A stretch of 64,000 nucleotides of DNA from Peptoniphilaceae bacterium AM52-5BH (GTDB lineage Bacteria; Bacillota; Clostridia; Tissierellales; Peptoniphilaceae), in contig JAQEDR010000004.1 in NCBI GenBank assembly GCA_027669155.1, positions 47,139-111,138 on the forward strand. The letters run 5' to 3'. Below the pieces are notes generated by a model, which was not told the DNA's origin, searched no databases, and worked only from the letters and a program-made list of their open reading frames with translations. The position numbers were made by a program, and so were the translations under genes. Positions 27,025 through 36,194 of the stretch are shown piece after piece (the stretch's first letter is position 1; every line of letters starts with the position of its first letter).

Positions 27025-27969
27025 CTAATTTCTATTTAAATCTGCCAATAAGAAATTTTCCTTAAGATCCATACAAGACTTATCAAACATGTCTTGTTCT
27101 CTTTTATCTATGGGCATCTCTAGGATTTTCTCTGCTCCGTTTTTTCCAATTACAGTAGGAACTCCTGTATAGAGGCCTTCATTCTTATACTCGCCATTAA
27201 GCTTAGCTGAAGCCATAAGAACTCTCTTCTCATCAAGAAGGATTGCTCTGGTAAAGGCTAGAAGGCAATTGGCTATACCAAAGTGGGTCGCACCCTTGCC
27301 CTTGATAATCCTAAAAGCCTTATCTCTGATTAATTCACCAACCTTATCCTTATAAGAATCATCTATATTATCGATAAATCGATCGATTCCAATCCCATTG
27401 ATATTGGCATTTGATCAAACAGCCACAGAAGAGTTGCCATGCTCTCCTATGACATAAGCATTGATATCAGCTACATTAAAGCCTGTTTCTAGGGCGAGAT
27501 ATTGGGCAAATCTTGCTGAGTCGAGACTCGTTCCAGTTCCTACGATTCTTTCAGAAGAAAAGCCTGAAACTTCCTCCACAACCCTTGCTATAACATCAAC
27601 TGGATTTGTTGCAAGAAGGATTACCCCATCGTAGCCATTTGCTACAACTTTTGGGATTGTGTCTAGGACCATCTCTGTTGCAATCTTGATATCATCGAGC
27701 CTATTTACGAGATTTTTCTGACTATTACCATAGGCGAGTACTACAAGGTCGGCATCTTTACAGTCTTCGTAGCTTCCACTTCTAACTATAGTTGCTGATG
27801 GTGTTAGGACTGTCGCATCCAAAAGGTCGTTTACATCAGCTACTTCCTTATCTTTTCTTATATCTATAATTGCAAGTTCACTTGCAAGAGTTGAATTTAC
27901 TAGAGAAAAAGCGTAGGAGCTACCTACGAAACCATCTCCAATCAAGACAACTTTATTTCCATTATTCAT
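27025..27969 (-). pseudogene. ldh: L-lactate dehydrogenase interrupted by an in-frame TGA
   Basis: One open frame of 315 codons that is a normal L-LDH except for a TGA at 27415-27417 (codon 185). The NAD site is GDGFVGSS. D and R of LDSARFAQ and the catalytic histidine in VIGEHGNSS are present. The next expected residues are V-W-S-N-A-N-I, and the W codon (TGG) reads TGA. After it the frame runs on undisturbed to a normal C-terminus. A single G-to-A change explains it. The product would be a 184-residue fragment without the C-terminal half of the active site. Sequencing error is the alternative. TGA is a normal stop in this genome and RF2 is encoded. Confidence 0.85.
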
Positions 27970-28073
27970 AATTCCCTCCTAAATTTTCTACCCATATACT
28001 TTACACCTTTAAGCTTTTCTATAAAGTATATAGCGTGAATATAAGTTTAAATCAATGAGATGTTTTTTAGCAA

Positions 28074-28133
28074 ATAAAAAGCCAAAATCCCAAGGCTATG
28101 ACTCATTAAAAGTCTAGACCGAGAGATTTTGGC
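28074..28133 (-). terminator. Terminator of the 50-residue protein gene
   Basis: GCCAAAATC (28081-28089) pairs with GATTTTGGC (28125-28133). Further pairs lie inside, and five T follow on the minus strand. Confidence 0.75.
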
Positions 28134-28147
28134 ATTACTTATTTATT

Positions 28148-28300
28148 TTATTTATCAGGATTTTTGTATCCTTCTTCTACTATTTCTTCACCAGTGCAAG
28201 TGTTGAATTTCTTTCCGTTGAACTTTTCAACGCCGCAATATTCGCCGTCTTTTATATTCTTTTCTTCTTTTTTGATATCTTTTTCTTTCTTTTCAGTCAT
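28148..28300 (-). CDS. Small lysine/glutamate-rich protein with two cysteines
   Basis: A 50-residue ORF starting MTEKKEKDIKKEEKNIKDGE and ending in GYKNPDK. GGAGGATATT stands directly before the ATG and its own terminator follows. A charged N-terminal half precedes two cysteines (EYCGV and FNTCTG) 13 residues apart. The spacing, ribosome binding site and terminator support a real gene. I do not recognise the family; a small metal- or redox-active protein is possible. Confidence 0.6.
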   Translation of the reverse strand: MTEKKEKDIKKEEKNIKDGEYCGVEKFNGKKFNTCTGEEIVEEGYKNPDK

Positions 28301-28343
28301 AATATCCTCCTGTTCTTACTATTATTTTACCCATATTTAACGA

Positions 28344-29351
28344 TTAGTCTTCTAATATTTTTAGAATATCTTCATAAACCATATCTTTTTTTGTTTCATT
28401 TAGGATTTCGTGACGCATTTTGTCATATGTTTTGTTTGCTATATTTTTATATCCTAAAGATTTTAAGAGACTTAGAGATCTACCTACTCCCTTTTCGCCC
28501 TTTGTTATCATATCATCTCTTCCAGTCAGGTTATATATTGGAAGATTTCTGTTCTTCATCTTATATTTTGATTTTTGGGCTAATTTTTTATTTATTTCTA
28601 TAAGAACCTTAGTGTAACCGATGGTAAAGTTAAAGATTCTCATTGGATCATTGTATTTATCTATCCTATTTTTCTCATCATAAGATATAAAGTCTAGTGA
28701 ATCATCACCGGTTCCAACTATATGATTAATTATATTTGATCTTTGATGACTTCCTATATAAAAACACAATACATTTGCAAAGAAAAAGGCAAACTTGGAA
28801 AATCCATTTGGCGGTGGAGTTCCAGTTAGGATAAGTTTATTTATCAAATCATCATTTTCTTGTAAAAATACCCTAGCTGTCATAGATCCCATAGAGTGAC
28901 CCAACATGTATATTGGCACATCTTTATATTTAGTTTTTATATATTTTGTAAGCATAGCTGTGTCATTTACAAGCTCACTTGCTCTTTGCATGTGGCCGTT
29001 CGGATATCTTTCACTTAGGGATTTGCCATGGCCCCTATGATCATGAATTACAACTGCATAACCCTTATCACTCAGGTATTTGGCAAAGTCCATGTAGTTT
29101 CCACCATGCTCACTCATCCCATGGACAAGTTGGACAACTGCCTTAGGATTCTCATTTTCAAGCTCTCTCACAAAGCTATCGAAACCATCCGCTCCAGTTA
29201 GATAGTATTCCCTATAGTTTGAAATACTTCTTACGTCAAACTTTTTGTAAAATTTCTTGCCTGGATTAATCGACCTATACCTTCTTTCTTGTATGTAATA
29301 GTAGATTTGAGGTATAAATAGGATTAATAAGATTATTAAAAGATATTTCAT
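28344..29351 (-). CDS. Alpha/beta hydrolase, lysophospholipase/monoglyceride-lipase type
   Basis: A 335-residue Hydrolase_4-like protein. One N-terminal membrane anchor (about 2-18) precedes an alpha/beta-hydrolase domain: VQLVHGMSEHGGNY (oxyanion region), HDHRGHGKS, nucleophile Ser in LGHSMGSM, an Asp in TGRDD, and His in MRHEILNE. It probably cleaves monoacyl lipids at the outer membrane face. The ATG at 29351 has AAGGAGG before it. No terminator separates it from the 50-residue gene downstream, so the two may be co-transcribed. Confidence 0.85.
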   Translation of the reverse strand: MKYLLIILLILFIPQIYYYIQERRYRSINPGKKFYKKFDVRSISNYREYYLTGADGFDSFVRELENENPKAVVQLVHGMSEHGGNYMDFAKYLSDKGYAVVIHDHRGHGKSLSERYPNGHMQRASELVNDTAMLTKYIKTKYKDVPIYMLGHSMGSMTARVFLQENDDLINKLILTGTPPPNGFSKFAFFFANVLCFYIGSHQRSNIINHIVGTGDDSLDFISYDEKNRIDKYNDPMRIFNFTIGYTKVLIEINKKLAQKSKYKMKNRNLPIYNLTGRDDMITKGEKGVGRSLSLLKSLGYKNIANKTYDKMRHEILNETKKDMVYEDILKILED

Positions 29352-29383
29352 ATAAGACCTCCTTCTTATAATAATACCCAAAA

Positions 29384-29416
29384 TAAAAATCCCTAAAGCT
29401 TCTTAGCTCTAGGGAT
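29384..29416 (-). terminator. Terminator of the DUF969-DUF979-pcp operon
   Basis: ATCCCTAGAGCT pairs with AGCTTTAGGGAT on the minus strand with a short loop, followed by TTTTATTTT. Confidence 0.82.
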
Positions 29417-29423
29417 AAGTTTC

Positions 29424-30068
29424 TTAGTGGGTTGCTCCACCAGTTACATTTAAATCTTCTTTGTCAGCATATTTTACAATTGCTCTTACAGCTGCATTTA
29501 GGCCCTTTACTATATCGTCTAGGCTCATGGATGCTGTGTCTTTTTTGTCTAATACTTGTTCTGGAAGGAAAGGTACGTGGATAAATCCTGCCTTGATATT
29601 GCCATATTTTTCTGCCAAATAGAGATCTTGGTACATTACGTGGTTACATACGAAGGTTCCAGCTGTGTTTGATACTGATGCTGGGATATTTTCCTTCTTG
29701 ATTTCTTCTACCATGGCTTTGATTGGAATTGTAGCAAAGTAGGCATTCTTGCCGTCTTCTCTGATTTTAACGTCGATTGGTTGGTTTTCTTCGTTATCAG
29801 GAATTCTCGCATCGTCTTGGTTGATGGCAACTCTTTCTACTGTTAGATCGTATCTTCCACCAGCTTGCCCTACTGAAAGGATTACGTCTGGCTTAATTTC
29901 CTTGATTTTTTCTTCTATCTTATCAGCTGCCTTGTGAAATACTGTTGGTATTTCTAGCTTATAGATTTCAGCTCCTTCGATATTTTCATCGATTCTTTTA
30001 ACTGATTCTATAGCTGGATTAGTTTTTTCTCCTCCAAATGGATCAAATCCTGTAATTAAAATTTTCAT
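29424..30068 (-). CDS. pcp: Pyrrolidone-carboxylate peptidase (pyroglutamyl peptidase I)
   Basis: A 214-residue cytoplasmic cysteine peptidase that removes N-terminal pyroglutamate. Catalytic triad: E78 in TVERVAIN, C141 in [14 protein letters not shown]164 in [10 protein letters not shown]. The N-terminal signature is [17 protein letters not shown]. The ATG at 30068 follows AGGAGG. It is the last gene after DUF969 and DUF979 membrane proteins, a common grouping. Confidence 0.94.
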   Translation of the reverse strand: MKILITGFDPFGGEKTNPAIESVKRIDENIEGAEIYKLEIPTVFHKAADKIEEKIKEIKPDVILSVGQAGGRYDLTVERVAINQDDARIPDNEENQPIDVKIREDGKNAYFATIPIKAMVEEIKKENIPASVSNTAGTFVCNHVMYQDLYLAEKYGNIKAGFIHVPFLPEQVLDKKDTASMSLDDIVKGLNAAVRAIVKYADKEDLNVTGGATH

Positions 30069-30076
30069 ATTTCCTC

Positions 30077-31006
30077 CTAAAATGCCCAAAATCTCATAAG
30101 TAGTATGTGAACTACGATTAGTATTATGGATAGTAGGGCTTGTTCTTTTATTACTTTGTTCTTATCTTTCATCTCTAGTAGGGCCACTGGCAAGAGGTTG
30201 AAGTTACCTGCCATTGGTGTAAGAAGGGTTCCGCAATAACCTGATGTCATTGCAAGGGCTGCCGCTATTGCTGGATCTGCTCCTTGGGCTATTACAAAAG
30301 GGACTCCTATTCCTGCAGTGATTACTGTAAAGGCTGCGAAGGCATTTCCCATAATCATGGTAAATATTACCATACCCAATACATAGGCAATTGCTCCTGT
30401 CCAAGGATTGACTGTTGGGATTATTCCTCCGATAATCTTAGCTATTACATCTCCTACTCCTGCTGCAGCAAAGATTGCTCCAAGTGCTGCCAAAAGTTGT
30501 GGTAGGATTGCCACTGCACCTACTTGTTGAACCATCCTATCAGATGAGTCTAGCATGTCCTTAAAGCTTGATTTGGTAAGGACAATGGCAAATACTACTG
30601 CTATTATTGCAGTAAGACCTAAGACTGAAGATGATGATTCCGGAATAATTTTTGCTATTACTATAGCAAGGACTGCCATAATTATTACTGGCAAGAATAC
30701 CTTGACACCAAGCTTTTTGCTAGATGCGATTTGAATCTTCTCGCTAACTTCCTTACTTCCCTTTATCTTTATTCCATCGATAAGGGAAATTATAGCGATT
30801 AGGACAACGAGGATTCCGCTTATCTCTGAAGGAATGACCTTTCCTAAAGCAAATAGGACTCCTAAGATTATCCAGAAAATTACTGTCGTAAGCTTTTTTT
30901 CCTTAGATGGATCCTTACTCACCCTATAGGCAGTGTAGAAGAATTGAAGACCAATTATTACAAAGATAAACTCCAAAAACATTGGGAAAAATTCTGCTCT
31001 TGTCAT
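30077..31006 (-). CDS. DUF979 family membrane protein
   Basis: A 309-residue protein with about nine helices. It is a recognised partner of DUF969 and Pcp in many Firmicutes. Signatures include [17 protein letters not shown] and [25 protein letters not shown]. By association with Pcp I infer that DUF969 and DUF979 form a two-subunit carrier for pyroglutamate or pyroglutamyl peptides; this is not shown by the sequence. GGGAGGTAAG precedes the start, and the gene is adjacent to DUF969 with no gap. Confidence 0.85.
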   Translation of the reverse strand: MTRAEFFPMFLEFIFVIIGLQFFYTAYRVSKDPSKEKKLTTVIFWIILGVLFALGKVIPSEISGILVVLIAIISLIDGIKIKGSKEVSEKIQIASSKKLGVKVFLPVIIMAVLAIVIAKIIPESSSSVLGLTAIIAVVFAIVLTKSSFKDMLDSSDRMVQQVGAVAILPQLLAALGAIFAAAGVGDVIAKIIGGIIPTVNPWTGAIAYVLGMVIFTMIMGNAFAAFTVITAGIGVPFVIAQGADPAIAAALAMTSGYCGTLLTPMAGNFNLLPVALLEMKDKNKVIKEQALLSIILIVVHILLMRFWAF

Positions 31007-31672
31007 CTACTTACCTCCCTTAATCTTCTTATCATCGATGATATTTTTGATAATACCAAGAACTAGGGTTATAAGGGCTATAGGGATAGAATATTGGCTA
31101 AGCTCGATATTTGTAACATTATAGCCAAGCTCTGCCATAGTTCCTACCATCATTAGAACTCCTGCTGCTCCAACGAAAGTATTTTGGGCAAAGAAGTTAC
31201 CGAAGTTTTCCATGGCAGCTCCCCTAGCCTTTAGGCTTTCTACTTCTTTTTCGCTAAGCTTACCCTTTTTCTTCTCAGCTGATGCCCTAGCCATCGGGAA
31301 GATTATTGGTCTAACAAATTGGACCAGACCGTAAATTCTCATTGACAAGAAACCAGCAAGTTCCCTAAAGGCAAGGTATACTGAAAGAAGGGCACCTGAT
31401 GATAGGTTTTCTCTTTTCTTAACTATGTTTTCAGCCACTTGCTTAAGTCCGTGCTCTTCCGATAGTCCTATTACTGGAAGAGTGATGATAAATATGGTTA
31501 CTATTCTTTGGGAAACAAAACTATCGCCTAAGATCGACAAGAATTCGCTTACGCTTAGTCCTGAGACCAAAGCTGTGATGAAACCTGATAGGACAACCGT
31601 AAAGATTATATTTAGTTTGAATATAAAACCCAATACGATAATCAGGATTCCTATTAATTTAATATATTCCAT
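31007..31672 (-). CDS. DUF969 family membrane protein
   Basis: A 221-residue protein with about six helices. The conserved middle is LAFRELAGFLSMRIYGLVQFVRP, followed by QNTFVGAAGVLMMVG. It is the first gene of the DUF969-DUF979-pcp operon, which is divergent from the rhodanese gene. See DUF979 for the inferred role. Confidence 0.85.
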   Translation of the reverse strand: MEYIKLIGILIIVLGFIFKLNIIFTVVLSGFITALVSGLSVSEFLSILGDSFVSQRIVTIFIITLPVIGLSEEHGLKQVAENIVKKRENLSSGALLSVYLAFRELAGFLSMRIYGLVQFVRPIIFPMARASAEKKKGKLSEKEVESLKARGAAMENFGNFFAQNTFVGAAGVLMMVGTMAELGYNVTNIELSQYSIPIALITLVLGIIKNIIDDKKIKGGK

Positions 31673-31740
31673 AAAACCTCCTATGATTTATCTATACTTT
31701 ACCCGATATGTTAGATAAATTTAAGAATCATAAATTTTAT

Positions 31741-31763
31741 ACAAATTAATTTGTCGGTATAAT
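31741..31763 (+). promoter_or_regulatory. Palindrome and -10 box between the DUF969 operon and the rhodanese gene
   Basis: ACAAATTAATTTGT (31741-31754) is a perfect 14-bp palindrome. It ends 3 bases before a TATAAT -10 box (31758-31763) of the rhodanese gene, in the position of a repressor or activator site. It could serve both divergent units. Confidence 0.45.
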
Positions 31764-31781
31764 AAAGGAAAGGAGAATAAA

Positions 31782-32078
31782 ATGTATAGTAAAATAATTT
31801 CTGGAAAAGACCTAGAAGAAAATTTAGATAATTTCGATATAATCGATGTAAGAACTGAGGAAGAATACAGTATGGGCCATGTGAAAGGTGCAATCAATAT
31901 TCCCTACGATGAAATTTTGGAAAATCTCGATAGAATCGATAAGGATAAGCCTACTATAGTTTATTGCAGGTCAAATGCCAGGGCGGAGATCGCAAGTCTT
32001 AGCCTAAAGTCAGCGGGTTTCCCTTACATTTATATTGGAGATGGAGTCGACCTTTACGATTATAAGCTTGTAAAATAG
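31782..32078 (+). CDS. Single-domain rhodanese-like protein
   Basis: A 98-residue sulfurtransferase domain. The active loop CRSNAR has C62, and the family motifs IIDVRTEEEYSMGHVKGAINIP are intact. Such proteins carry persulfide sulfur in the cytoplasm. AAGGAGAATAAA precedes the ATG. It is monocistronic and near, but not joined to, the cysteine-degradation genes. Confidence 0.9.
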   Translation: MYSKIISGKDLEENLDNFDIIDVRTEEEYSMGHVKGAINIPYDEILENLDRIDKDKPTIVYCRSNARAEIASLSLKSAGFPYIYIGDGVDLYDYKLVK

Positions 32079-32138
32079 CTTAGGGATTCTAATAAGCTCT
32101 ATCTAACTTTGCTTATAAAATCTAATAGTAGACATATT

Positions 32139-32172
32139 AAAAGCTTTGGCATTTTTCTTTGCCAAAGCTTTC
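32139..32172. terminator. Bidirectional terminator between rhodanese and cold-shock genes
   Basis: A perfect 11-bp stem AAAGCTTTGGC / GCCAAAGCTTT, with T-rich flanks on one side and A-rich on the other. It serves the convergent genes on either side. Confidence 0.82.
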
Positions 32173-32174
32173 TT

Positions 32175-32378
32175 TTAATCTATTACCCTCACCTTAATGG
32201 CTTGGGCGCCTCTTGGGGCATCTATTTTTTCGAATTCTACGGCTTGGCCTGGGTAGAGTTTCTTAAAGCTATTATCGCTTTCTATATCAGAATAGTGGAC
32301 AAAGAGGTCCTCCCCTTCCCACTCGATGAAACCAAAACCTCTTTTATTGTCAAATATCTTAACTTTTCCTCTATTCAT
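32175..32378 (-). CDS. Cold-shock-domain RNA-binding protein
   Basis: A 67-residue CSD protein. RNP1 is RGFGFIEW and RNP2 is DLFVHY. It binds single-stranded RNA and DNA as an RNA chaperone. It starts 1 nt after the methyltransferase stop, so it sits at the end of the valS operon. Residue 16 to 18 positions fit CspA, while the C-terminal part is more divergent than in CspA. Confidence 0.88.
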   Translation of the reverse strand: MNRGKVKIFDNKRGFGFIEWEGEDLFVHYSDIESDNSFKKLYPGQAVEFEKIDAPRGAQAIKVRVID

Positions 32379-32379
32379 A

Positions 32380-33108
32380 CTACTCCTTTGTCTGGGAGAA
32401 AAGTATCCTTAGACTCTCCTCCTTGACACTTCCCATATCATCTTCATCAAAGATTTCTATATTCTTAAAGCCAATATCTTCGATTATTTCTTTAACTTCT
32501 TCTATTTCGTAAAGTCTTTCCTGCTGAAATTCTGATATTCTCCTATAAGATCCATCTTCATTTTCTACGAAAAACTCCAAGTGCATATCACAAAGCTCAT
32601 CTTCATAGAAGTTATCCCAAGTGTAGAATATGTCTTCGTATTCGTAGACATAGCATTCATTGCCGAAAATTTCCCTAATCTTGTAAGGCGAATTGATATC
32701 AAATACCAGAAGTCCACCCTTTTTTAAGCTAGCATAGCAATTTCTAAAAAGCTTAAGAAGATCCTCTTTTTCTGTCACATAATTTACAGAATCTAGAAGG
32801 ATTACTATAAGATCATAGGAGTCCTCCTTGACATATTCAACCATATCATAGTGGATTAGATTAACATTTTCTGGGTCGTATTTATTTGCAAAAACTTCTA
32901 GCATCTTCCCCGATATATCTAGGGCGTCGATATTTTTGAATTCATCAAAGAAATATCTAGTCAACATACCAGAGCCTGCTGCAAGCTCTAGCATGTTTTC
33001 CTTCTTTATCCCGTGTTTTTTAACAAGAGATTTTATATTTTCTGCATATTTTTCATAATCTAAGTCAAAGCTTAGTTTGTCATAGATATAAGAAAAGTCG
33101 TCGTACAT
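32380..33108 (-). CDS. Class I SAM-dependent methyltransferase
   Basis: A 242-residue methyltransferase. It opens with MYDDFSYIYDKLSFDLDYEKYA, typical of a group found behind valS and other synthetase genes. Motif I is MLELAAGSGMLTRYF, the acidic loop is IDALDISGKML, and motif IV is YDLIVILLDSVNYV. The substrate is unknown. It shares its start base with the valS stop (overlap of 1 nt), so it is in the valS operon. Confidence 0.85.
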   Translation of the reverse strand: MYDDFSYIYDKLSFDLDYEKYAENIKSLVKKHGIKKENMLELAAGSGMLTRYFFDEFKNIDALDISGKMLEVFANKYDPENVNLIHYDMVEYVKEDSYDLIVILLDSVNYVTEKEDLLKLFRNCYASLKKGGLLVFDINSPYKIREIFGNECYVYEYEDIFYTWDNFYEDELCDMHLEFFVENEDGSYRRISEFQQERLYEIEEVKEIIEDIGFKNIEIFDEDDMGSVKEESLRILFSQTKE

Positions 33109-35747
33109 TATTTGTCCTTGATTTCTTCTAGGGAAGCCTTAGTTTTTTCTAGTAGGTCTTCGTAGCCCGCTAGTTTTTCACGTTCTTCGTTAACTACTTT
33201 CTCTGGAGCTTTTTCGACAAAGCCCTTGTTGGAAAGCTTACCGCTAGCTCTTTTGATCTCATTTTCTAGGCGTTTGATTTCATCTTTTAGTCTAGTTCTT
33301 TCCTTCTCATAATCTACCAATTCATCAAGGCTCATTAGGACTGAGAATTCATTGAATACTAATCTTACTATTCCTTCTTCATCCGTAATTTCGCTATCTT
33401 CCTTAGCCAAAACTTCAACTTCGCTTGCCTTAGCGAGATTTACAAATTGGTCCTTGATTTCTTCTATTAATGGTATATTTTCCTTATTTTCTACAAGGAT
33501 TGTAAGTTTTTGACAAGTCTTGGCTGGAACATTTAGGGTAGCTCTTTGATTTCTTATTGCAGTTATGGCTTCGATTACAGAGTTGACATTACTTTCTTCA
33601 TTGACAAAGTCAAAATCTTTGTTAAACTCAGGCCAGTCTTCTACTATCAAGAGGTCTTTCTTGTTTGGAAGAGATGAGTAGATTTCTTCTGTAATAAATG
33701 GCATAAATGGATGAAGGAGAACTAGCATATTCTTAAGAACATAAAGAAGAACTTTCTTTACATTTGCCTTTGCCGCATCGTCATCTCCATAAAGTCTAAT
33801 CTTGGCAAATTCTATATACCAATCGCAATACTCATTCCAGATGAAATCCTCAATCCTATCTGCTGCAAGACCGATTTCGTATTTATCAAGGTTTTTGCTG
33901 ACATCTACTATTACATCGTTAAGTCTCTTAAGGATCCACTTATCTTCAAGCTCGAGATTTTCTCCCTTAAATTCTAGGTCGTCTCCCTCTTCGATATTCA
34001 TTAGGACAAATCTTGATGCATTCCACAACTTGTTGGCGAAGTTTCTGCTTGCAAGGATTCTCTTTTCATCATAACGCATATCGTTTCCAGGAGAGTTTCC
34101 TGTAATTAGGGTAAATCTTAGGGCATCTGCTCCGTATTCATTTACAACATCGATTGGATCTACACCATTTCCTAGGGACTTACTCATCTTCCTACCTTGA
34201 GGGTCTCTGATTAGTCCGGTAAATAGAACGTGGTGGAAAGGAACCTTGCCTGTGTTATAAATTGAAGAGAAGATCATTCTGATTACCCAGAAGAAGATTA
34301 TATCATAACCTGTAACTAGGATATCTGTTGGGAAGAAATAATCTAATTCTTCGTTTTCATCTGGCCAGCCAAGAGTTGCAAAAGGCCATAGGGCTGATGA
34401 GAACCAGGTATCTAGGGTATCTTCGTCTTGAGTTACGTGAACTCCATTCAGCATGCCATTTTCATCTGGTTCATCTTCAGATACGATAATTTCTCCATCA
34501 TCTGTATAGAAAACTGGAAGTCTATGTCCCCACCACAATTGACGGGAGATGGTCCAGTCTCTGATGTTATTTAGCCAGTTCATGTATGTTTTAGATAGAG
34601 AATCTGGTATAAGTTTTACCTCACCATTTTCGTAAGCATCTATACACATCTGTGCAAACTCGTCCATCTTAACAAACCATTGCTTGGATATTAATGGCTC
34701 AATCACTACTTTTGTTCTTTCAGAATAACCAACAGCATGCTCGATTTCTTCGATTTTTTCAAGCTGACCGGCTTCTTCTAGGTCCTTTACCATCTCCTTA
34801 CGAGCTTCGTACCTATCCATTCCTGAATATTTGCCATAGCCATCAACAATTCTTGCCTTGGTATCTATTACTACACATTGACCGAGGTCGTGACGGGCTC
34901 CTACCTCAAAGTCGTTAGGGTCGTGAGATGGGGTAATCTTTACAAGACCTGTACCATATTCCATATCTACATAAGAATCCTCGATTAGAGGAATCTTCCT
35001 ACCAACTAAAGGAAGGATCAAGTTCTTGCCTATCTTATCCTTAAAACGAGGATCTTCTGGGTTAACTGCAACTGCCAAGTCTCCTAGCATAGTCTCTGGT
35101 CTTGTTGTGGCAATTGTCACATACTCATCGCTATCTTCGAAGAAATACTTGATGTACCAGAGGTGGCCTACTTGGTCTTCGTGATATACTTCTGCATCTG
35201 AGATTGCTGTTTCTGCCTTAGGGTCCCAGTTTACTATCCTGTTTCCCCTATAGATTAGTCCATCGTCGTACATCTTCTTGAAGACTCTCTTAACAGCCTT
35301 GGTTAGATTTTCATCCATAGTGAAGGAATCATGGTCCCAATCACAAGATACACCGATTGTACGGAGTTGCTCTTTAATTCTTCCCCCGTACTTATCTGTC
35401 CAGTCCCAAGCTTCTTTAAGAAAGCCTTCACGACCTAAGTCAGTCTTAGTCTTTCCTTCGCTAGATATCTTATCTACAACCTTACTTTCGGTAGATATAG
35501 AAGCGTGGTCTGTTCCAGGAATCCATAGGGCCTCAAAGCCTGCCATTCTCTTGTAACGAATAATGATATCTTGGATAGTGTTGTTTAGGGCATGACCTAG
35601 GTGGAGGTAGCCTGTAACATTTGGTGGTGGCATAACTATAGTGTAAGGCTTCTTGTCAGGATTAACCTTGGCCTTGAAGTATCCACCCTTCTCCCATTTT
35701 TCATAAATTTCTTTTTCAAACTGATTTGGATTGTATTTTGTATCCAT
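33108..35747 (-). CDS. valS: Valyl-tRNA synthetase
   Basis: An 879-residue class I synthetase. The HIGH motif is HLGH in NVTGYLHLGHALNN and the KMSKS motif lies in GRKMSKSLGNGVDP. The editing (CP1) domain, anticodon-binding domain and C-terminal coiled coil (about 815-879) are all present. AAAGGAG before the ATG at 35747 decides the start; an upstream in-frame start falls in the T-box terminator. Expression is controlled by the T-box leader. Confidence 0.96.
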   Translation of the reverse strand: MDTKYNPNQFEKEIYEKWEKGGYFKAKVNPDKKPYTIVMPPPNVTGYLHLGHALNNTIQDIIIRYKRMAGFEALWIPGTDHASISTESKVVDKISSEGKTKTDLGREGFLKEAWDWTDKYGGRIKEQLRTIGVSCDWDHDSFTMDENLTKAVKRVFKKMYDDGLIYRGNRIVNWDPKAETAISDAEVYHEDQVGHLWYIKYFFEDSDEYVTIATTRPETMLGDLAVAVNPEDPRFKDKIGKNLILPLVGRKIPLIEDSYVDMEYGTGLVKITPSHDPNDFEVGARHDLGQCVVIDTKARIVDGYGKYSGMDRYEARKEMVKDLEEAGQLEKIEEIEHAVGYSERTKVVIEPLISKQWFVKMDEFAQMCIDAYENGEVKLIPDSLSKTYMNWLNNIRDWTISRQLWWGHRLPVFYTDDGEIIVSEDEPDENGMLNGVHVTQDEDTLDTWFSSALWPFATLGWPDENEELDYFFPTDILVTGYDIIFFWVIRMIFSSIYNTGKVPFHHVLFTGLIRDPQGRKMSKSLGNGVDPIDVVNEYGADALRFTLITGNSPGNDMRYDEKRILASRNFANKLWNASRFVLMNIEEGDDLEFKGENLELEDKWILKRLNDVIVDVSKNLDKYEIGLAADRIEDFIWNEYCDWYIEFAKIRLYGDDDAAKANVKKVLLYVLKNMLVLLHPFMPFITEEIYSSLPNKKDLLIVEDWPEFNKDFDFVNEESNVNSVIEAITAIRNQRATLNVPAKTCQKLTILVENKENIPLIEEIKDQFVNLAKASEVEVLAKEDSEITDEEGIVRLVFNEFSVLMSLDELVDYEKERTRLKDEIKRLENEIKRASGKLSNKGFVEKAPEKVVNEEREKLAGYEDLLEKTKASLEEIKDK

Positions 35748-35763
35748 AATAACTCCTTTAAAA

Positions 35764-35960
35764 AATAAAAAAGGTGATAACAACATAGGACGAATGACCG
35801 TGTTACCACCTAATTTTCTTAATTAAGACTCTCTTTGCACCAATGCGTGCGACATGAAACATTTACAAAAGCAACCTTCAAAAGTTCATACTAGAAACTT
35901 TCAGCTCCCGTTTCCTCTCTAGAAATAATCCCTTCCTACTCCTCTTTTATTGTTTCGATA
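35764..35960 (-). promoter_or_regulatory. T-box riboswitch leader of valS
   Basis: Minus-strand leader with the T-box features. A stem I with GAGAG bulge above a CTA/TAG helix has an inner GAAAC/GTTTC stem. The T-box sequence GGTGGTAACACGG (35798-35810) offers UGGU to the uncharged tRNA end NCCA with N = A. The terminator stem (35773-35810) is followed by TTTTTT. The codon GTT at 35873-35875 (in GAAGGTTGC) is a valine specifier in the expected place. Uncharged tRNA-Val would stabilise the antiterminator. Confidence 0.88.
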
Positions 35961-35968
35961 TTGTATAT

Positions 35969-35996
35969 ACTATATTTTCTTTATCTATTTTGTCAA
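35969..35996 (-). promoter_or_regulatory. Promoter of the valS T-box leader
   Basis: On the minus strand, TTGACA, a 16-bp spacer and TATAGT. Confidence 0.7.
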
Positions 35997-36132
35997 TCTA
36001 GGCTTCCTAGAAGATTCCTACCTATTTCCTCTTCTCGATTTGTTATATTTTTTCATATTCTTACATATCTGAAAGTATTTTCACAGATCAAATGTTGTAT
36101 TTTGCCTAATTTATAAATTTTCATTGGAAAAG

Positions 36133-36161
36133 TTTTCATATTTCAAAAAATTTGATATAAT
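36133..36161 (+). promoter_or_regulatory. Promoter candidate of the PPDK regulator-ppdK operon
   Basis: TTTTCA (4 of 6 matches), 17-bp spacer, perfect TATAAT, then AAAGGAGTG before the start 34 nt on. Confidence 0.5.
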
Positions 36162-36194
36162 ATACCTAGGATCGCACAAAGGAGTGAAGTTAAT

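Noticed and set aside
27415..27417. TGA in ldh read as Trp or selenocysteine
   Set aside because: TGA is used as a normal stop by other genes here and prfB is intact. No SECIS-like structure was apparent, and the residue expected is Trp.
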